Positions 31,653-43,733 of a DNA stretch of 64,000 bases are shown one piece after another. The DNA comes from Hordeum vulgare subsp. vulgare (lineage: Eukaryota > Streptophyta > Magnoliopsida > Poales > Poaceae): contig NC_058521.1 in NCBI RefSeq assembly GCF_904849725.1, forward strand, positions 99,186,244-99,250,243, read 5' to 3'. Position 1 is the first letter of the stretch. Each line of letters starts with the position of its first letter. Position numbers and translations under genes: made by a program. The notes below the pieces were generated by a model, which had not been told where the DNA came from, searched no databases, and saw only the letters and a program-made list of their open reading frames with translations.

Positions 31653-34600
31653 TGTAGCGACCCGACTCAAAACGAGTGAAGCCTTTGTGTTTCCGTGCCA
31701 TCCCTGGATCAGTATGCTGGCACACACAGTACATCAATGTGTATATCAAAGTGCAATCACATGTAAAATAGCGTAAAACTGATATATACCTTAATTATCT
31801 CAGCGGAAGCGGTCAAGGGAGTGGAGTCCCAATAAACACCAACGGCAAGTTGAGTGTAGACCGTAACCCTGAATCGTACTCTTACTCGTCGAAGAAAAAT
31901 ATCTGCAACATAAGACGTTGCAGCCGTGTAGGTCAGCATATTGAATATGCCGGCAAGTCACATAAGAGAGGGGTGAAAAGTAATCATCTATACTATATGC
32001 ATATATGGCAGGTGGGGCTATAAGTTTTTAGCGAAAAGCAAGTTTTCTCCTACAACAAGAGGGGGCTAAAAGCAAAATGTTACTACTTTGTTGGTTGTTA
32101 ACGAGATGGTTCCGCCAACCAGTTCTCGTACCCGAGTTGTCAATAATTACCCTCATCAAATATATTTAATGGTGTTGAGAAATCCAGATAACTTCAGTTC
32201 CTCTGGCTCAAGTTGTCCATGACCGTGGACACGGCTAATCGATTAGGTTTGAGTACTCTGCAGAGTTTTGCACACGTTCCCCACAAGATTTGATCGCCTC
32301 CGTGTATGTCCTCGCACTTCAGGGCGTTTCAAGACCGGATGATCAAAACATGGTCTTTCAACGGGTCCCTCTGAATCCCTATAGGTGCCCGTCCATTCCT
32401 ACCATTCTTCTACATCTGCTAGCACCGCCTGTCCAGAGTCGCCGCGTTGTCCAACCAAGCCAGAGCTCATAATGACTTGTGGCTGTGCAGGTAAGCCTTG
32501 GGTCTTGAAAATATCAGTCCGTCTCTTTGAGCCTGGGTGAAGCTTTCCGCAGGATGTCATGGCCTCTCCAGCATCCCGGGTCATCCACTTGGTTCTCCAG
32601 GGAGCCGATCAACCGTCCTTCACCCATAGTTGCATTGCGTCCGAGGTCTTGAAAATCTTGTCTGAACCGGTCTTGATTATTTAATCAACCTCGCATCACT
32701 CGTCGTATACACTCAACCGATAACCAGTCTACTCAAGCATAGCATTAAGAAATTGTCGTCCCGGGGCCAAGTATCGGGGTTGTTGTGTTCCTACCACATG
32801 ATACTATAACTTATACTAAAGTTTCCAAGTACCTAAGCAGCATGCAATTGGGCATAGGATGGTAGAACTATGATGCATAAAACATAGGTGATAGTATGAT
32901 CAAAGTGACTTGCCTGGTGATGTTGACGAAGAAGAGTTTTCTCGAGAAATAACTTGATAGACTACTCGTCACTCTCCGATGAAATCTATATAACAAACAT
33001 ATCATTCACATAAGCACTCATACTAGCAATCATTCTAGCAATCAAAACAAAAGAGAGAGCGAATAGGAATCCGAAAGAAACTTCAAATAAGACTAGGGAG
33101 TCTTCTACTACATCAAACACTAAATAGTTTTTGTCTAACGGAAAATAATAACAAGGAACTAAGATATAAGTTTAACTAAGATAAAATAAAGTATTTCTCA
33201 CAAAACTACTTGAAAGTACTTCCAAACGGGATTTGAAACAATGCGGAAAACAATTGCAAGTTACTAAGGAACTAGAATTGATTTCATGAAAACAAATAAA
33301 AATAAAATAAAAACTTGTTGCAAAACTACTGTTTATGTAACAGAAACAAAACATAATAATGTTTCTGAAATAATAAAGAAAATATTTTAAAAACAAAAAT
33401 AGAAAAGGAATTAGCCGAAATCCTAAAAGAGGTGAAACACATATTGTTTCACATGAAACGGTGAGCTAAAATACTCAAACAAATCTGAAATTCTTACCAC
33501 TGATAAATAAGATCAGTAGTGATCAGTACCAAAAGGAATCAAATTAAAATCTATTTTTAAACTTCTGGAATAGGCAAAACAAGGTTTAAACTAAATCTGA
33601 TCTAACTTATATTTGAAAATTTCAAACATAGACAAATTATATGTTTTTAAAATCTACAGGAAATTTGTGAGCTACTGGAAAACGAATCACTATCATTGGA
33701 CTTCGGGATCAAAAGTTGTGGCCAAAACAAGATTGAAACTTTTCTGTTTTTGCAAATAGGCAGAAAAAGATAAAGCTAACTAGTACTAAAAGGAGGGTAC
33801 ACGTGGCATGTTGCTATAGGCTGCGGGGGACGTTTGTTGCAAACTTAGGAGCAAACGGCCTAGGCTTAACAAAAAATAATGGCTAATAGAATAAGTGAAA
33901 ATAAACCGCTGGTTTTCTAATATAAACCGAAGGGGTAAACTAGGGATCTAATCTACACCATCTAAATATGATCTAAGGGCTAGCAAAACAAAAGAAAAAA
34001 AAACAGAGAAGGGGAGGGAGTTACCTTCGGCTGGGAGAGCTGCCCGTGGCTGGCAATGGTGGCGAGGTGGGGGTGGGGTGCCGGTGGGGAAGGGGGAGGG
34101 GCCGGCGAGGGGTGGGGAAGGGGGGCCGAAGGTGGGGGTGCTCCTGGGAGGGGAGGGGTGCGAGGTGGAGGGGGGCTGTAGGGGCGAGGTGGAGGGGTGG
34201 AAAACTGCTGGTTTTCTGCTGCTCGTGGTGATGGAGATGGGGTGCAGCAGTGGCGGGGTGGAGGGTGGTGGAGGAGGGGGCCGAGGTGGGGAGGGGGTGG
34301 CCGAAGTGGTGGAGGTGGTGGCCGAAGTGGTGGACGTGGAGGAGGTGCAGGGATGGCCGAAGGGTGAAGTTCCTGGCAAGTTTTCCGGTGACAACTCCGG
34401 CGAGGGGTGCACGAGCTAGGGGCGAGGAGAGGCGGCGGTTTCAACGGGAATGGAACGAGGAGGACGTGGGGCTTCTTATAGAGGCGACGGGAGGCGCTGG
34501 GAAGGTATGTGCGTCGCGAATCCCGGAGGTGGGGATTCTCCTCTCCATGGAAGGCAAGTTTGCTGTCACGTGAAGAAGAGAGGAGGAAGAAGATGATCTC

Positions 34601-35253
34601 TGTTGGGCCAAAATAGGGAAAGGTTTTAATGGGCCAGGAGGTATTCCTAATAAAAGTGATTTCCTTCCTATTTTCAAAACTAGGAAACTAAAACGTTAAA
34701 AAGGAAATCAAATCAATTCGGAATAAAGAGTTTTTATATACTAAAATTATCCGAAAAATAAAATATAAATGATGGGCATTTTTCCACGACAAAAATAAAA
34801 ACTTCACAAAAAAATTATTTTCACAAAATTGCCTAAAAGATTTATTTTCTTTTGCAAATAATTTTCAAGTGACCCTCTAAGTTTTTAGGGTTCAAATAAC
34901 TTTCAAAATGCCCGTGTGTTTGAGGGTCATGTTCCTCCGCTCTTTCTTGCGTGCAAGAATTTTGTCGGGGCATTTTCTCGGGGAAGAAAAATATAGAAGC
35001 AAGGGCAAATATTTTGAAAGGATTCAAATGCAGACTCCGTTCAAATTCTTTATAGTTGAAGAAGTCATGTCATCTTCTCTCTTTGCTTTTAAAAGATTGA
35101 ATTTGAATTCACCGGAGAAGGGGAAAGTCATTTTATTCCCTCTCATTCAAAAGTTTTGAAAAGTTTCAAATTTCCACTCAAGTTTCAATCACACAAGCAA
35201 ACAAACAAACAACTAATAATTATTTTTAACATTCCAAAATTTGGGATGTTACA
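31653..35253 (-). repeat. 5' LTR of the gag-only element
   Basis: 3601 bp. It begins TGTAACATCCC at 35253 and ends GGGTCGCTACA at 31653 on the minus strand. A TATA-like CTCTATAAGAAGC is near 34474-34483. The GC-rich core at about 34010-34600 differs strongly from that of the partner LTR, while the rest is alike. Pro-rich ORFs there (33948-34444) are compositional. Confidence 0.85.
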
Positions 35254-35560
35254 GTGTCGGACACGGAGAGCATTGAAATCTTTGACAACTAGTAGTTTTT
35301 TTGCATGACTAGTGTGGATTTGATATATGAAGTTTGAGTTTCATGGTTGTGAAGGAGCAATTTGTGTGCTGCCCGGTCACTGTCCGAGCTCGTCCGCGGG
35401 CATTTGGTGTCCGACTTTTGGTGATCGCAGTTCGAGATGCTCTTAGGCTTTCCACCAGTACATGAGTTGCCCTCAGATACTATTCTGACTTCAGTTTCGG
35501 TTAGTCATGTCTCATTCGTTTTGAACTATCATATGCAAGGACACTAAGAAAAAATCACAT
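35254..35560. other. Target-flank DNA
   Basis: It starts with the right TSD copy GTGTC and the last codons of the decayed ORF (35259-35292). The remainder to about 35560 shows no gene or recognisable repeat. Confidence 0.5.
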
Positions 35561-36780
35561 TAAGTGTTGATGGTGTTGAATAAGCTTAAATTCAAGAATT
35601 ATTTTTGGAGTAAGGCTAAGGCAAAAGGAAAGAATAATGTTGTGATCCTGACTCCAGTTGTTGTGCGTAAATCGGGGTTCAGATTCAAAAACCATGTGCC
35701 ATGCAAGGAACCCGATCATTGGAAGAGAAATTACAACAAGTACTTGGACGGCCATGTCAATAAAATATAGTATCTCTTGGGCTATATGGTACGAGATAAG
35801 TTATTCATATTTACAACTTGATGAGGGGCTAAGAAGAACCAGAAATGTCAAAAGAGGAGAAGTTGACATACACTTTGGGAATAAAGCAAGAGGTACTCCA
35901 TTAGCCATTGGCACTATGCAACTTAATTTACCATCATGATTTATAATGGAAGTCAATAATTGTTCCACCCTCATTTCAAAAATTGTTCCACCCTCTGTTT
36001 CACAATGTAGTGCATATAATTTTTTTGAGAAGTCAAACTTTGACCAAGTTTGTAGTAAACATATATACATCTAGAATACTAATTACATATCATTAGATAC
36101 ACTACAAGATGTATGTTCATATTTTATATATTTAGTATTGTAAATATAAGTTATTTCTCTACAAACTTAGTCAGTGTTTGCAAAGTTTTCCTTGCATTAT
36201 TTTGTAAAGTTTGACTTTACACAAAATTTATATACACTACATTATGAAACAAAGAGTGAGTTATGTTTCAACTTTAAGTTGAAACATTATATTTGTCTCA
36301 TGCTTGAGAACAAAAGGTTATGAATTTAATAGTAAGGACAATGGTTGTTCTATGTATTTAAATAATATGTTTTATGATTTTGCACCTGTTGTGAACGGGT
36401 TATTCATTTTAGACCTTGAAGGCGAGTCTATTTGTAATGTAAATGTTAAGGGACATAAATCTAATAAGATAAACCTTGCTTACTTCTATCATTATCCACT
36501 CTCACACATTAGTCAAAAACGCATGCGGAAACTTCATGATGATGGACTTCTAACTTCGTTTGTTTTTGAATCATTTTAGACATGTGGGTCCTGCCAAATC
36601 GACAAGATAACTGAAAATCCTTTTGCAAAGAGTTGTGTCAGGGCGTACAAGCTATTGGAACTTATGCATAGTTATGTATGTAACCAATGAGCACGACAAC
36701 TAGATATGGGTTTCAATACTTTGTGACTTTTACTAAAGACTTCAGCTGGTATGAATACATATACTTAATGAGTGGAAATT
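35561..36780 (+). pseudogene. Decayed Copia Gag-Pol remnant, interrupted by a MITE
   Basis: Fragments in shifting frames follow the order of a Copia polyprotein. A damaged zinc knuckle reads CKEPDHWKRNYNKYL near 35700. A protease-to-integrase linker follows (EVDIHFGNKARGTPLAIGTM near 35860, then GYEFNSKDNGCSMYLNNMFY near 36310). Then come the integrase N-terminus (HYPLSHISQKRMRKLHDDGLL near 36500, a TAG, TCGSCQIDKI) and the start of the catalytic core (YGFQYFVTFTKDFSWYEYIY near 36710). The same order is seen in the intact BARE-type copies but the sequence is distant, so this is another family. RT and RNase H are absent. Many stops and frame changes mark it as old. Confidence 0.75.
35991..36262. 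mobile_element. Stowaway-like MITE
   Basis: About 270 bp of AT-rich DNA with imperfect terminal inverted repeats. The left end is CTCTGTTTCACAATGTAGTG and the right end reversed is CTTTGTTTCATAATGTAGTG. The sub-terminal AGTCAAACTTTGACCAAG is typical of Triticeae Stowaway (Tc1/Mariner-derived) elements whose ends read CTCCCTCCGT. It has no coding capacity. It sits inside the Copia remnant, just after a duplicated TTGTTCCACCCT. Confidence 0.8.
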
Positions 36781-37276
36781 CCTAATAGAGCTCGAGCTCT
36801 ATGGAGACCTTTATTTAGAAAGTTCAAATAAAAATTTCAAGTTGTAAAAACAATCTGAAAAATCACATATACATATGGATGTATACTACTATTCATATAA
36901 AATTACATGATGTCCATATATATCACATATGCGACACAAAAAAAGATGACATATGCGAAGTTTCACGACTTTCTATGCAAACCAAAAATGAAAAATTTCA
37001 TGTATTTCTAGCACATGTACTATTCACTAAAATTTACATGATTTTCTTTTTATAGGACACATAAAACGTATTTCGTGATGAAATTTCGCACACATCTAGT
37101 ATACATCTATAAGTATTTGTGTATTTCATTTGAAACTTAAAAAGGTTTTGAATGTTTGAAAATTTTGGGCTACTCTCTTTGATGAGGAATAAGTCAAAAA
37201 ATTTGGATGTTCGAAGATTTCTTGCATGACAGATGATGTGGTAGAAGCTACTAATGAAATCAAATATATAAGAAAT
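36781..37276. repeat. AT-rich unclassified element with a GAGCTCGAGCTC end
   Basis: A perfect palindrome GAGCTCGAGCTC at 36788-36799 opens a stretch with TTTCATGTATTTCTAGCAC and similar AT-rich text. I have a memory of such sequence as a common small Triticeae repeat, but I cannot name it or find its other end. From about 37190 a short piece may be the Copia remnant again. There is no gene. Confidence 0.4.
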
Positions 37277-38496
37277 TGTAACAGCCCGAGACCGACGCTC
37301 TAAAAGATTCCCGTTTTATTCCGTCGTCGTGTTATTGTTTGTTTGTCGCACTCACCATTGCATCATTCGCATCATCTGTATTGCATCGGCACCCTGTTGT
37401 TGTAAGTTTTCAAAACTTGCATCTGTTATGAGTTGTCGGTTCTCACCGTTTTTTGTCGTTGACCGTATTGAGACCACTTACACACGCACGCGCCCGCGAC
37501 ATCGTTAAAATATTTTAAAGTGTGTATAAAACTTTCTCGGATTGGGTTGAAACTTGGCATGCGGTCTTATTTTAGTGTAGGAAGGCCGCCTGCCAAATTT
37601 TGTCGCACTCGGAGTCCGTTTGATACCCGAACGGTCAACCGTAGCGGCACCGTCATCGAATTATCGTGAGGCGTTTTTCGGTGTTTTAAAATATCGTGCC
37701 GGGCCGCAAACTCATCTCTTCTCTCAGCCCATCATGGTTACACAGCCCAGCCTAGCCCATCCCCACGTTCGGGGCAGTTCGATCACGATCGTGTGGTTGG
37801 AATCGGATGCCAAATCCCCCTAACCTAGCCCCAAATCCTATTTAGACACCCCCTCCCTAATCTGGACAGCCAACCCCAAGCCTCGATTTCCGTGCAACCC
37901 TAGCAAGCCGCCACTCTCTCCATCTTTCCCCTCCAGCCGTCGGGCCGCGAGACCTGAATCAGGCCTTCCCGGGCCCGAATCTCCAGCGCCGGCCAGCCAC
38001 CTCGAGCACCCGAGGGGGGGAGCCGGATCCCGCACCAAGCCGCCTTGCCCCACCAGATTCCGCCGCCGGCCGCCGCCAAATGCTAGCTACCAAATGGCCC
38101 ATGCCCTGCCGCCGCCTTCCGACGGCACCGGTAGCACCAACCATTGTAGTTTCGTGAGCTGCTGCCCAAGGGAGCCAGCCGAGGGGCCTCCTCCCGCGGC
38201 GTGCACCGCCGCCTCTACCTCATCCCCGCCACCGCCGCCCGGATCTCGGCCCCGACCACCAGATCTGGCCACCCCAACTCCTCTTCGCGCCCCCCGCAAC
38301 GTATGTAGCCTCTCCCGCGCCATTGACCGTGTCGAGCTGCACCAGATCGAGGATTAGGAGGAGCGTTGGGACGAACGGCTCGCAACAGCCACGTTCGTGT
38401 GGGTCGGCCTCCCAATGCGCATGGGCCGCGTGCCCCTGAGGCCGAGCTAGACCACCCCTTCGTCCTAGCTGACCAACCTCCATGCCGAGTTCGGCC
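37277..38496 (+). repeat. 5' LTR of the second large-LTR element, left part
   Basis: The LTR start up to the Copia insertion. A weak TATA candidate (TCCTATTTAGACACC) lies near 37837-37852, after which GC content rises. ORFs on both strands at 37838-38483 are GC-driven and have no motif. The last five bases CGGCC are duplicated at 47421-47425. Confidence 0.8.
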
Positions 38497-40316
38497 TGTT
38501 GGAATTATGCCCTAGAGTCAATAATAAATATAGTTATTATTATAATTCATGTATCAAGATAATCGTTTATTATCCATGCTATAATTTTATTGAATGAAGA
38601 CTCATTTACATGTGTGGATACATAGACAAAACACCGTCCCTAGCAAGCCTCTAGTTGGCTAGCCAGTTGTTCAAAGATAGTCAGTGTCTTCTGATTATGA
38701 ACAAGGTGTTGTTGCTTGATAACTGGATCACGTCATTAGGAGAATCACGTGATGGACTAGACCCAAACTAATAGACGTAGCATGTTGATCGTGTCATTTT
38801 GTTGCTACTGTTTTTCTGCGTGTCAAGTATTTATTCCTATGACCATGAGATCATATAACTCACTGACACCGGAGGAATGCTTTGTGTGTATCAAACGTCG
38901 CAACGTAACTGGGTGACTATAAAGATGCTCCACAGGTATTTCCGAAGGTGTTAGTTGAGTTAGTATGGATCAAGACTGGGATTTGTCACTCCGTGTGACG
39001 GAGAGGTATCTCGGGGCCCACTCGGTAATACAACATCACACACAAGCCTTGCAAGCAATGTAACTTAGTGTAAGTTGCGGGATCTTGTATTACGGAACGA
39101 GTAAAGAGACTTGCCGGTGAACGAGATTGAAATAGGTATGCGGATACTGACGATCGAATCTCGGGCAAGTAACATACCGAAGGATAAAGGGAATGACATA
39201 CGGGATTATATGAATCCTTGGCACTGAGGTTCAAACGATAAGATCTTCGTAGAATATGTAGGATCAAATATGGGCATCCAGGTCCCACTATTGGATATTG
39301 ACCGAGGAGTCTCTCGGGTCATGTCTACATAGTTCTCGAACCCGCAGGGTCTGCACACTTAAGGTTCGACGTTGTTTTATGCATATTTGAGTTATATGGT
39401 TGGTTACCGAATGTTGTGCTGAGTCCCGGATGAGATCACGGACGTCACGAGGGTTTCCGGAATAGTCCAGAAACGAAGATTGATATATAGGATGACCTCA
39501 TTTGATTACCGGAAGGTTTTCGGAGTTACCGGGAATGTACCGGGAATGACGAATGGGTTCCGGGAGTTCACCGGGGGGGGCAACCCACCCCGGGGAAGCC
39601 CATAGGCCATAAGGGTGGCGCACCAGCCCTTAGTGGGCTGGTGGGACAGCCCAAAAGGGCCCTATGCGCCATACAAAGAAAAATCAAAGAGAAAGAAAAA
39701 AAAAAGGGAGGTGGGAAGGAAGGGAAGGACTCCCACCCACCAAACCAAGTCCAACTCGGTTTGGGGGGGAGCCTTCCCCCCTTGGACTCGGCCGACCCCC
39801 TTGGGGCTCCTTGAGCCCCAAGGCAAGGTCCCCTCCCTCCCACATATATATACGGAGGTATTGGGGCTGATTTGAGACGACTTTTCCACGGCAGCCCGAC
39901 CACATACCTCCACGGTTTTTCCTCTAGATCGCGTTTCTGCGGAGCTCGGGCGGAGCCGTGCTAAGACAAGGTCATCACCAACCTCCGGAGCGCCGTCACG
40001 CTTCCGGAGAACTCTTCTACCTCTCCGTCTCTCTTGCTGGATCAAGAAGGCCGAGATCATCGTCGAGCTGTACGTGTGCTGAACGCGGAGGTGTCGTCCG
40101 TTCGGTACTAGATCGTGGGACTGATCGCGGGATTGTTCGCGGGGCGGATCGAGGGACGTGAGGACGTTCCACTACATCAACCGCGTTCACTAACGCTTCT
40201 GCTGTACGATCTACAAGGGTACGTAGATCACTCATCCCCTCTCGTAGATGGACATCACCATGATAGGTCTTCGTGGGCGTAGGAAAATTTTGTTTCCCAT
40301 GCGACGTTCTCCAACA
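38497..40316 (+). repeat. 5' LTR of the plus-strand BARE-type Copia
   Basis: 1820 bp, TGTTGG to CCAACA. TATA candidate CATATATATAC at about 39842-39852. Comparison with 45603-47420 shows scattered single-base differences, for example CTAGAGTC/CTAGAGGC and AACTGG/AACTTG. Confidence 0.94.
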
Positions 40317-41570
40317 GTGGCATCATGAGCTAGGTTCATGCGTAGATGTCTTCTCGAGTAGAACACCAAAGTTTTTGTGGGCGGTGATGTGCGTTTTGCT
40401 GCCCTCCTTAGTCTTTTCTTGATTCCGCGGTATTGTTGGATTGAAGCGGCTTGGACCGACATTACTCGTACGCTTACGAGAGACTGGTTTCATCGTTACG
40501 AGTAACTCCGTTGCTCAAAGATGACTGGCAAGTGTCGGTTTCTCCAACTTTAGTTGAATCGGATTTGACCGAGGAGGTCCTTGGATGAGGTTAAATAGCA
40601 ACTCATATATCTCCGTTGTGGTGTTTGCGTAAGTAAGATGCGATCCTACTAGATACCCTTGGTCACCACGTAAAACATGCAACAACAAAATTAGAGGACG
40701 TCTAACTTGTTTTTGCAGGGTATGCTTGTGATGTGATATGGCCAACGATGTGATGTGATATATTGGATGTATGAGATGATCATGTTGTAATAGAAATATC
40801 GACTTGCACGTCGATGGTACGGCAACCGGCAGGAGCCATAGGGTTGTCTTTATACTAACGTTTGTGCTTGCAGATGCGTTTACTATTTTGCTAGGATGTA
40901 GCTTTAGTAGTAATAGCATGAGTAGCATGACAACCCCGATGGCAACACGTTGATGGAGATCATGGCGTGGCGCCGGTGACAAGAAGGTCGTGCCGGTGCT
41001 TTGGTGATGAAGATCAAGAAGCACGTGATGATGGCCATATCATGTCACTTATGAATTGCATGTGATGTTAATCCTTTTATGCACCTTATTTTGCTTAGAA
41101 CGACGGTAGCATTATGAGGTGATCTCTCACTAAAATTTCAAGACGAAATTGTGTTCTCCCCGACTGTGCACCGTTGCTACAGTTCGTCGTTTCGAGACAC
41201 CACGTGATGATCGGGTGTGATAGACTCAACGTTCACATACAACGGGTGCAAAACAGTTGCGCACGCGGAACACTCGGGTTAAGCTTGACGAGCCTAGCAT
41301 GTGCAGACATGGCCTCGGAACATATGAGGCCGAAAGGTCGATCATGAATCATATAGATGATATGATTAGCATAGGGATGCTTACCACTGAAACTATACTC
41401 AACTCACGTGATGATCGGACTTGAGCTAGTGTAAGTGGATCATGAACCACTCAAATGACTAGAGAGATGTACTTTTTGAGTGGGAGTTTAGCGAATAATT
41501 TGATTAAGTTAAACTCTAATTATCTTGAACATAGTCTAAGTCCACTTTGAATATATTTGTGTTGTAGATC
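40317..41570 (+). other. Primer site and untranslated leader of the plus-strand BARE-type Copia
   Basis: GTGGCATCATGAGC starts right at the LTR end, a variant of the iMet-type site (the minus copy has the exact TGGTATCAGAGC). About 1.25 kb of leader then runs to the gag ATG at 41571 and aligns with 26542-27796 reversed. No conserved ORF. Confidence 0.8.
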
Positions 41571-43733
41571 ATGGCTCACGCGACAGTTATCCTGAATTTT
41601 AATACGTTCCTAGAGAAAGCTAAGTTGAAAGATGATGGAAGCAACTTTGTAGACTGGGCTCGTAATCTTAAGCTAATCTTACAAGCTGGGAAGAAGGATT
41701 ATGTCCTTAATGCTGCGTTAGGAGATGAACCACCCGCTACGGCTGATCAGGATGTTAAGAACGCTTGGTTAGCACGTAAGGAGGACTACTCAATAGTTCA
41801 ATGTGCAGTCTTGTATGGCTTAGAACCGGGACTTCAACGTCGCTTTGAGCGTCATGGAGCATTTGAGATGTTCCAGGAGTTGAAGTTTATCTTGCAGAAG
41901 AACGCCCGGATCGAGAGGTATGAGACCTCCGATAAATTCTATGCTTGCAAGATGGAGGAAAACTCATCTGTCAGTGAACATGTGCTCAAAATGTGTGGGT
42001 ACTCAAACCGTCTAGCTGAGCTGGGGATTGAACTCCCGCAAGAAGCTATCACTGACAGAATCCTTCAATCACTGCCGCCAAGCTATAAAGGCTTTGTGTT
42101 GAACTACAACATGCAAGGGATGAACAAGTCTCCCGGCAAGTTGTTTGCGATGCTGAAAGTCGCAGAGTCTGAACTCCGTAAAGAGCATCAAGTGTTGATG
42201 GTGAATAAGACCACTAGTTTCAAGAGAAACGGCAAAGGCAAGAAGGGCAATTCGAAGAAGAGCGGCAAGCCTGTTGCCAATCCGACGAAGAAACCCAAAG
42301 CTGGACCTAAGCCTGAAATGGAGTGTTACTATTGCAAGGGTATGGGTCACTGGAAGCGCAATTGCCCCAAGTATCTGGCAGATAAGAAGGCGACCAAAGA
42401 AAAATCAGGTATATTTGATATACATGTTATTGATGTGTACTTAACCGGCTCTCGTAGTAGTGTCTGGGTATTCGATACCGGTTCTGTTGCTCATATTTGC
42501 AACTCGAAACAGGAACTGCGGAATAGACGAAGGCTGGCAAAAGATGAAGTGACGATGCGCGTAGGAAATGGTTCCAAGGTTGATGCAATCACCGTCGGCA
42601 CAGTGTCACTTCAGTTACCGTCAGGATTAGTGATGAACTTAAATCATTGTTATTTAGTGCCTGCGTTGAGCATGAACATTATATCTGGATCTTGTTTATT
42701 GCGAGACGGTTACTCTTTTAAGTCAGAGAATAAAGGTTGTTCTATTTCTATGAGTAACATCTTTTATGGTCATGCACCGAATGTGAGAGGATTGTTCATA
42801 TTGAATCTTGATAGCGATACGCATATACATAACATTGAGACCAAAAGAGTTAGAGTTAACAATGATAGCGCCATATTTTTGTGGCACTGCCGTTTAGGTC
42901 ATATTGGTGTAAAGCGCATGAAGAAACTCCATGCTGATGGACTTTTGGAGTCACTTGACTTTGATTCACTTGACACGTGCGAACCATGCCTCATGGGCAA
43001 GATGACTAAGACTCCGTTCTCCGGAACAATGGAGCGTGCAAGTGACTTGTTGGAAATCATACATACCGATGTGTGTGGTCTGATGAGCATGGAGGCACGC
43101 GGCGGATATCGTTATTTTCTCACCTTCACTGACGATTTAAGTAGGTATGGTTATGTCTACTTGATGAAGCACAAGTCTGAAACGTTTGAAAAGTTCAAGC
43201 AATTTCAGAGTGAAGTGGAAAATCATCGTAACAAGAAGATCAAGTTCCTACGGTCTGATCGTGGGGGTGAATATCTGAGTTTCGAGTTTGGTACTCACTT
43301 AAGACAATGTGGAATTGTTTCACAGTTAACACCGCCTGGAACACCACAGCGTAATGGTGTGTCCGAACATCGTAATTTTACTCTATTAGAGATGGTGCGA
43401 TCTATGATGTCTCTTACTGATTTGCCGTTATCGTTTTGGGGTTATGCATTAGAAACAGCTGCATTCACTTTAAATAGGGCACCATCAAAATCCGTTGAGA
43501 CGACACCATACGAACTGTGGTATGGCAAAAGGCCAAAGTTGTCATTTCTTAAAGTTTGGGGATGTGATGCTTATGTCAAAAAGCTTCAGCCTGAAAAGCT
43601 GGAACCCAAAGCGGAAAAGTGCGTCTTCATAGGTTACCCAAAAGAGACAGTTGGGTACACCTTCTATCTCAAATCCAAGGGCAAAGTGTTTGTTGCTAAA
43701 AACGGAGCTTTTCTCGAGAAGGAGTTTCTCTAG
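41571..43733 (+). pseudogene. gag-pol: Copia Gag-Pol, first part, ended by an in-frame TAG
   Basis: 720 residues from MAHATVILNFNTFLEKAKL. Gag is intact, with knuckle CYYCKGMGHWKRNC at about 252-265, protease DTG at 302-304 and a complete integrase (H439, H444, C470, C473, then D500, D563, E599). The frame ends with a TAG at 43731-43733 in the linker between integrase and RT. The minus-strand copy has TCG (Ser) there, so a single C-to-A change made the stop. A product ending here would still give Gag, protease and integrase. It would have no RT unless the stop is read through. Confidence 0.94.

Larger units (their letters stand above)
15770..35253 (-). mobile_element. Gag-only large-LTR retrotransposon (TR-GAG/LARD-like), hosting a Copia insertion
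   Basis: Two similar LTRs (15770-19529 and 31653-35253) flank an internal region. On the minus strand they begin TGTAACATCCC and end GGGTCGCTACA. The 5-bp flanks are ATGTC on the left and GTGTC on the right, a TSD with one change. An iMet-type primer site follows the right LTR on the minus strand. Once the nested Copia (20684-29594) is removed the internal region is about 3.2 kb. It holds a multi-zinc-knuckle Gag and a second ORF of unknown function, but no protease, RT, RNase H or integrase. It would be mobilised in trans. The nearest described class I know is LARD or TR-GAG elements of plants. Confidence 0.85.

Noticed and set aside
33948..34573. Pro-rich and Gly/Val-rich ORFs on both strands
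   Set aside because: Same compositional effect in the second LTR; no domain and no conservation with 18043-18825.
37277..38500. Possible host promoter and first exon (GC-rich, CCGCC-rich)
   Set aside because: The sequence begins with a typical large-LTR start and later ends at an LTR terminus with a primer site, so it is LTR DNA.
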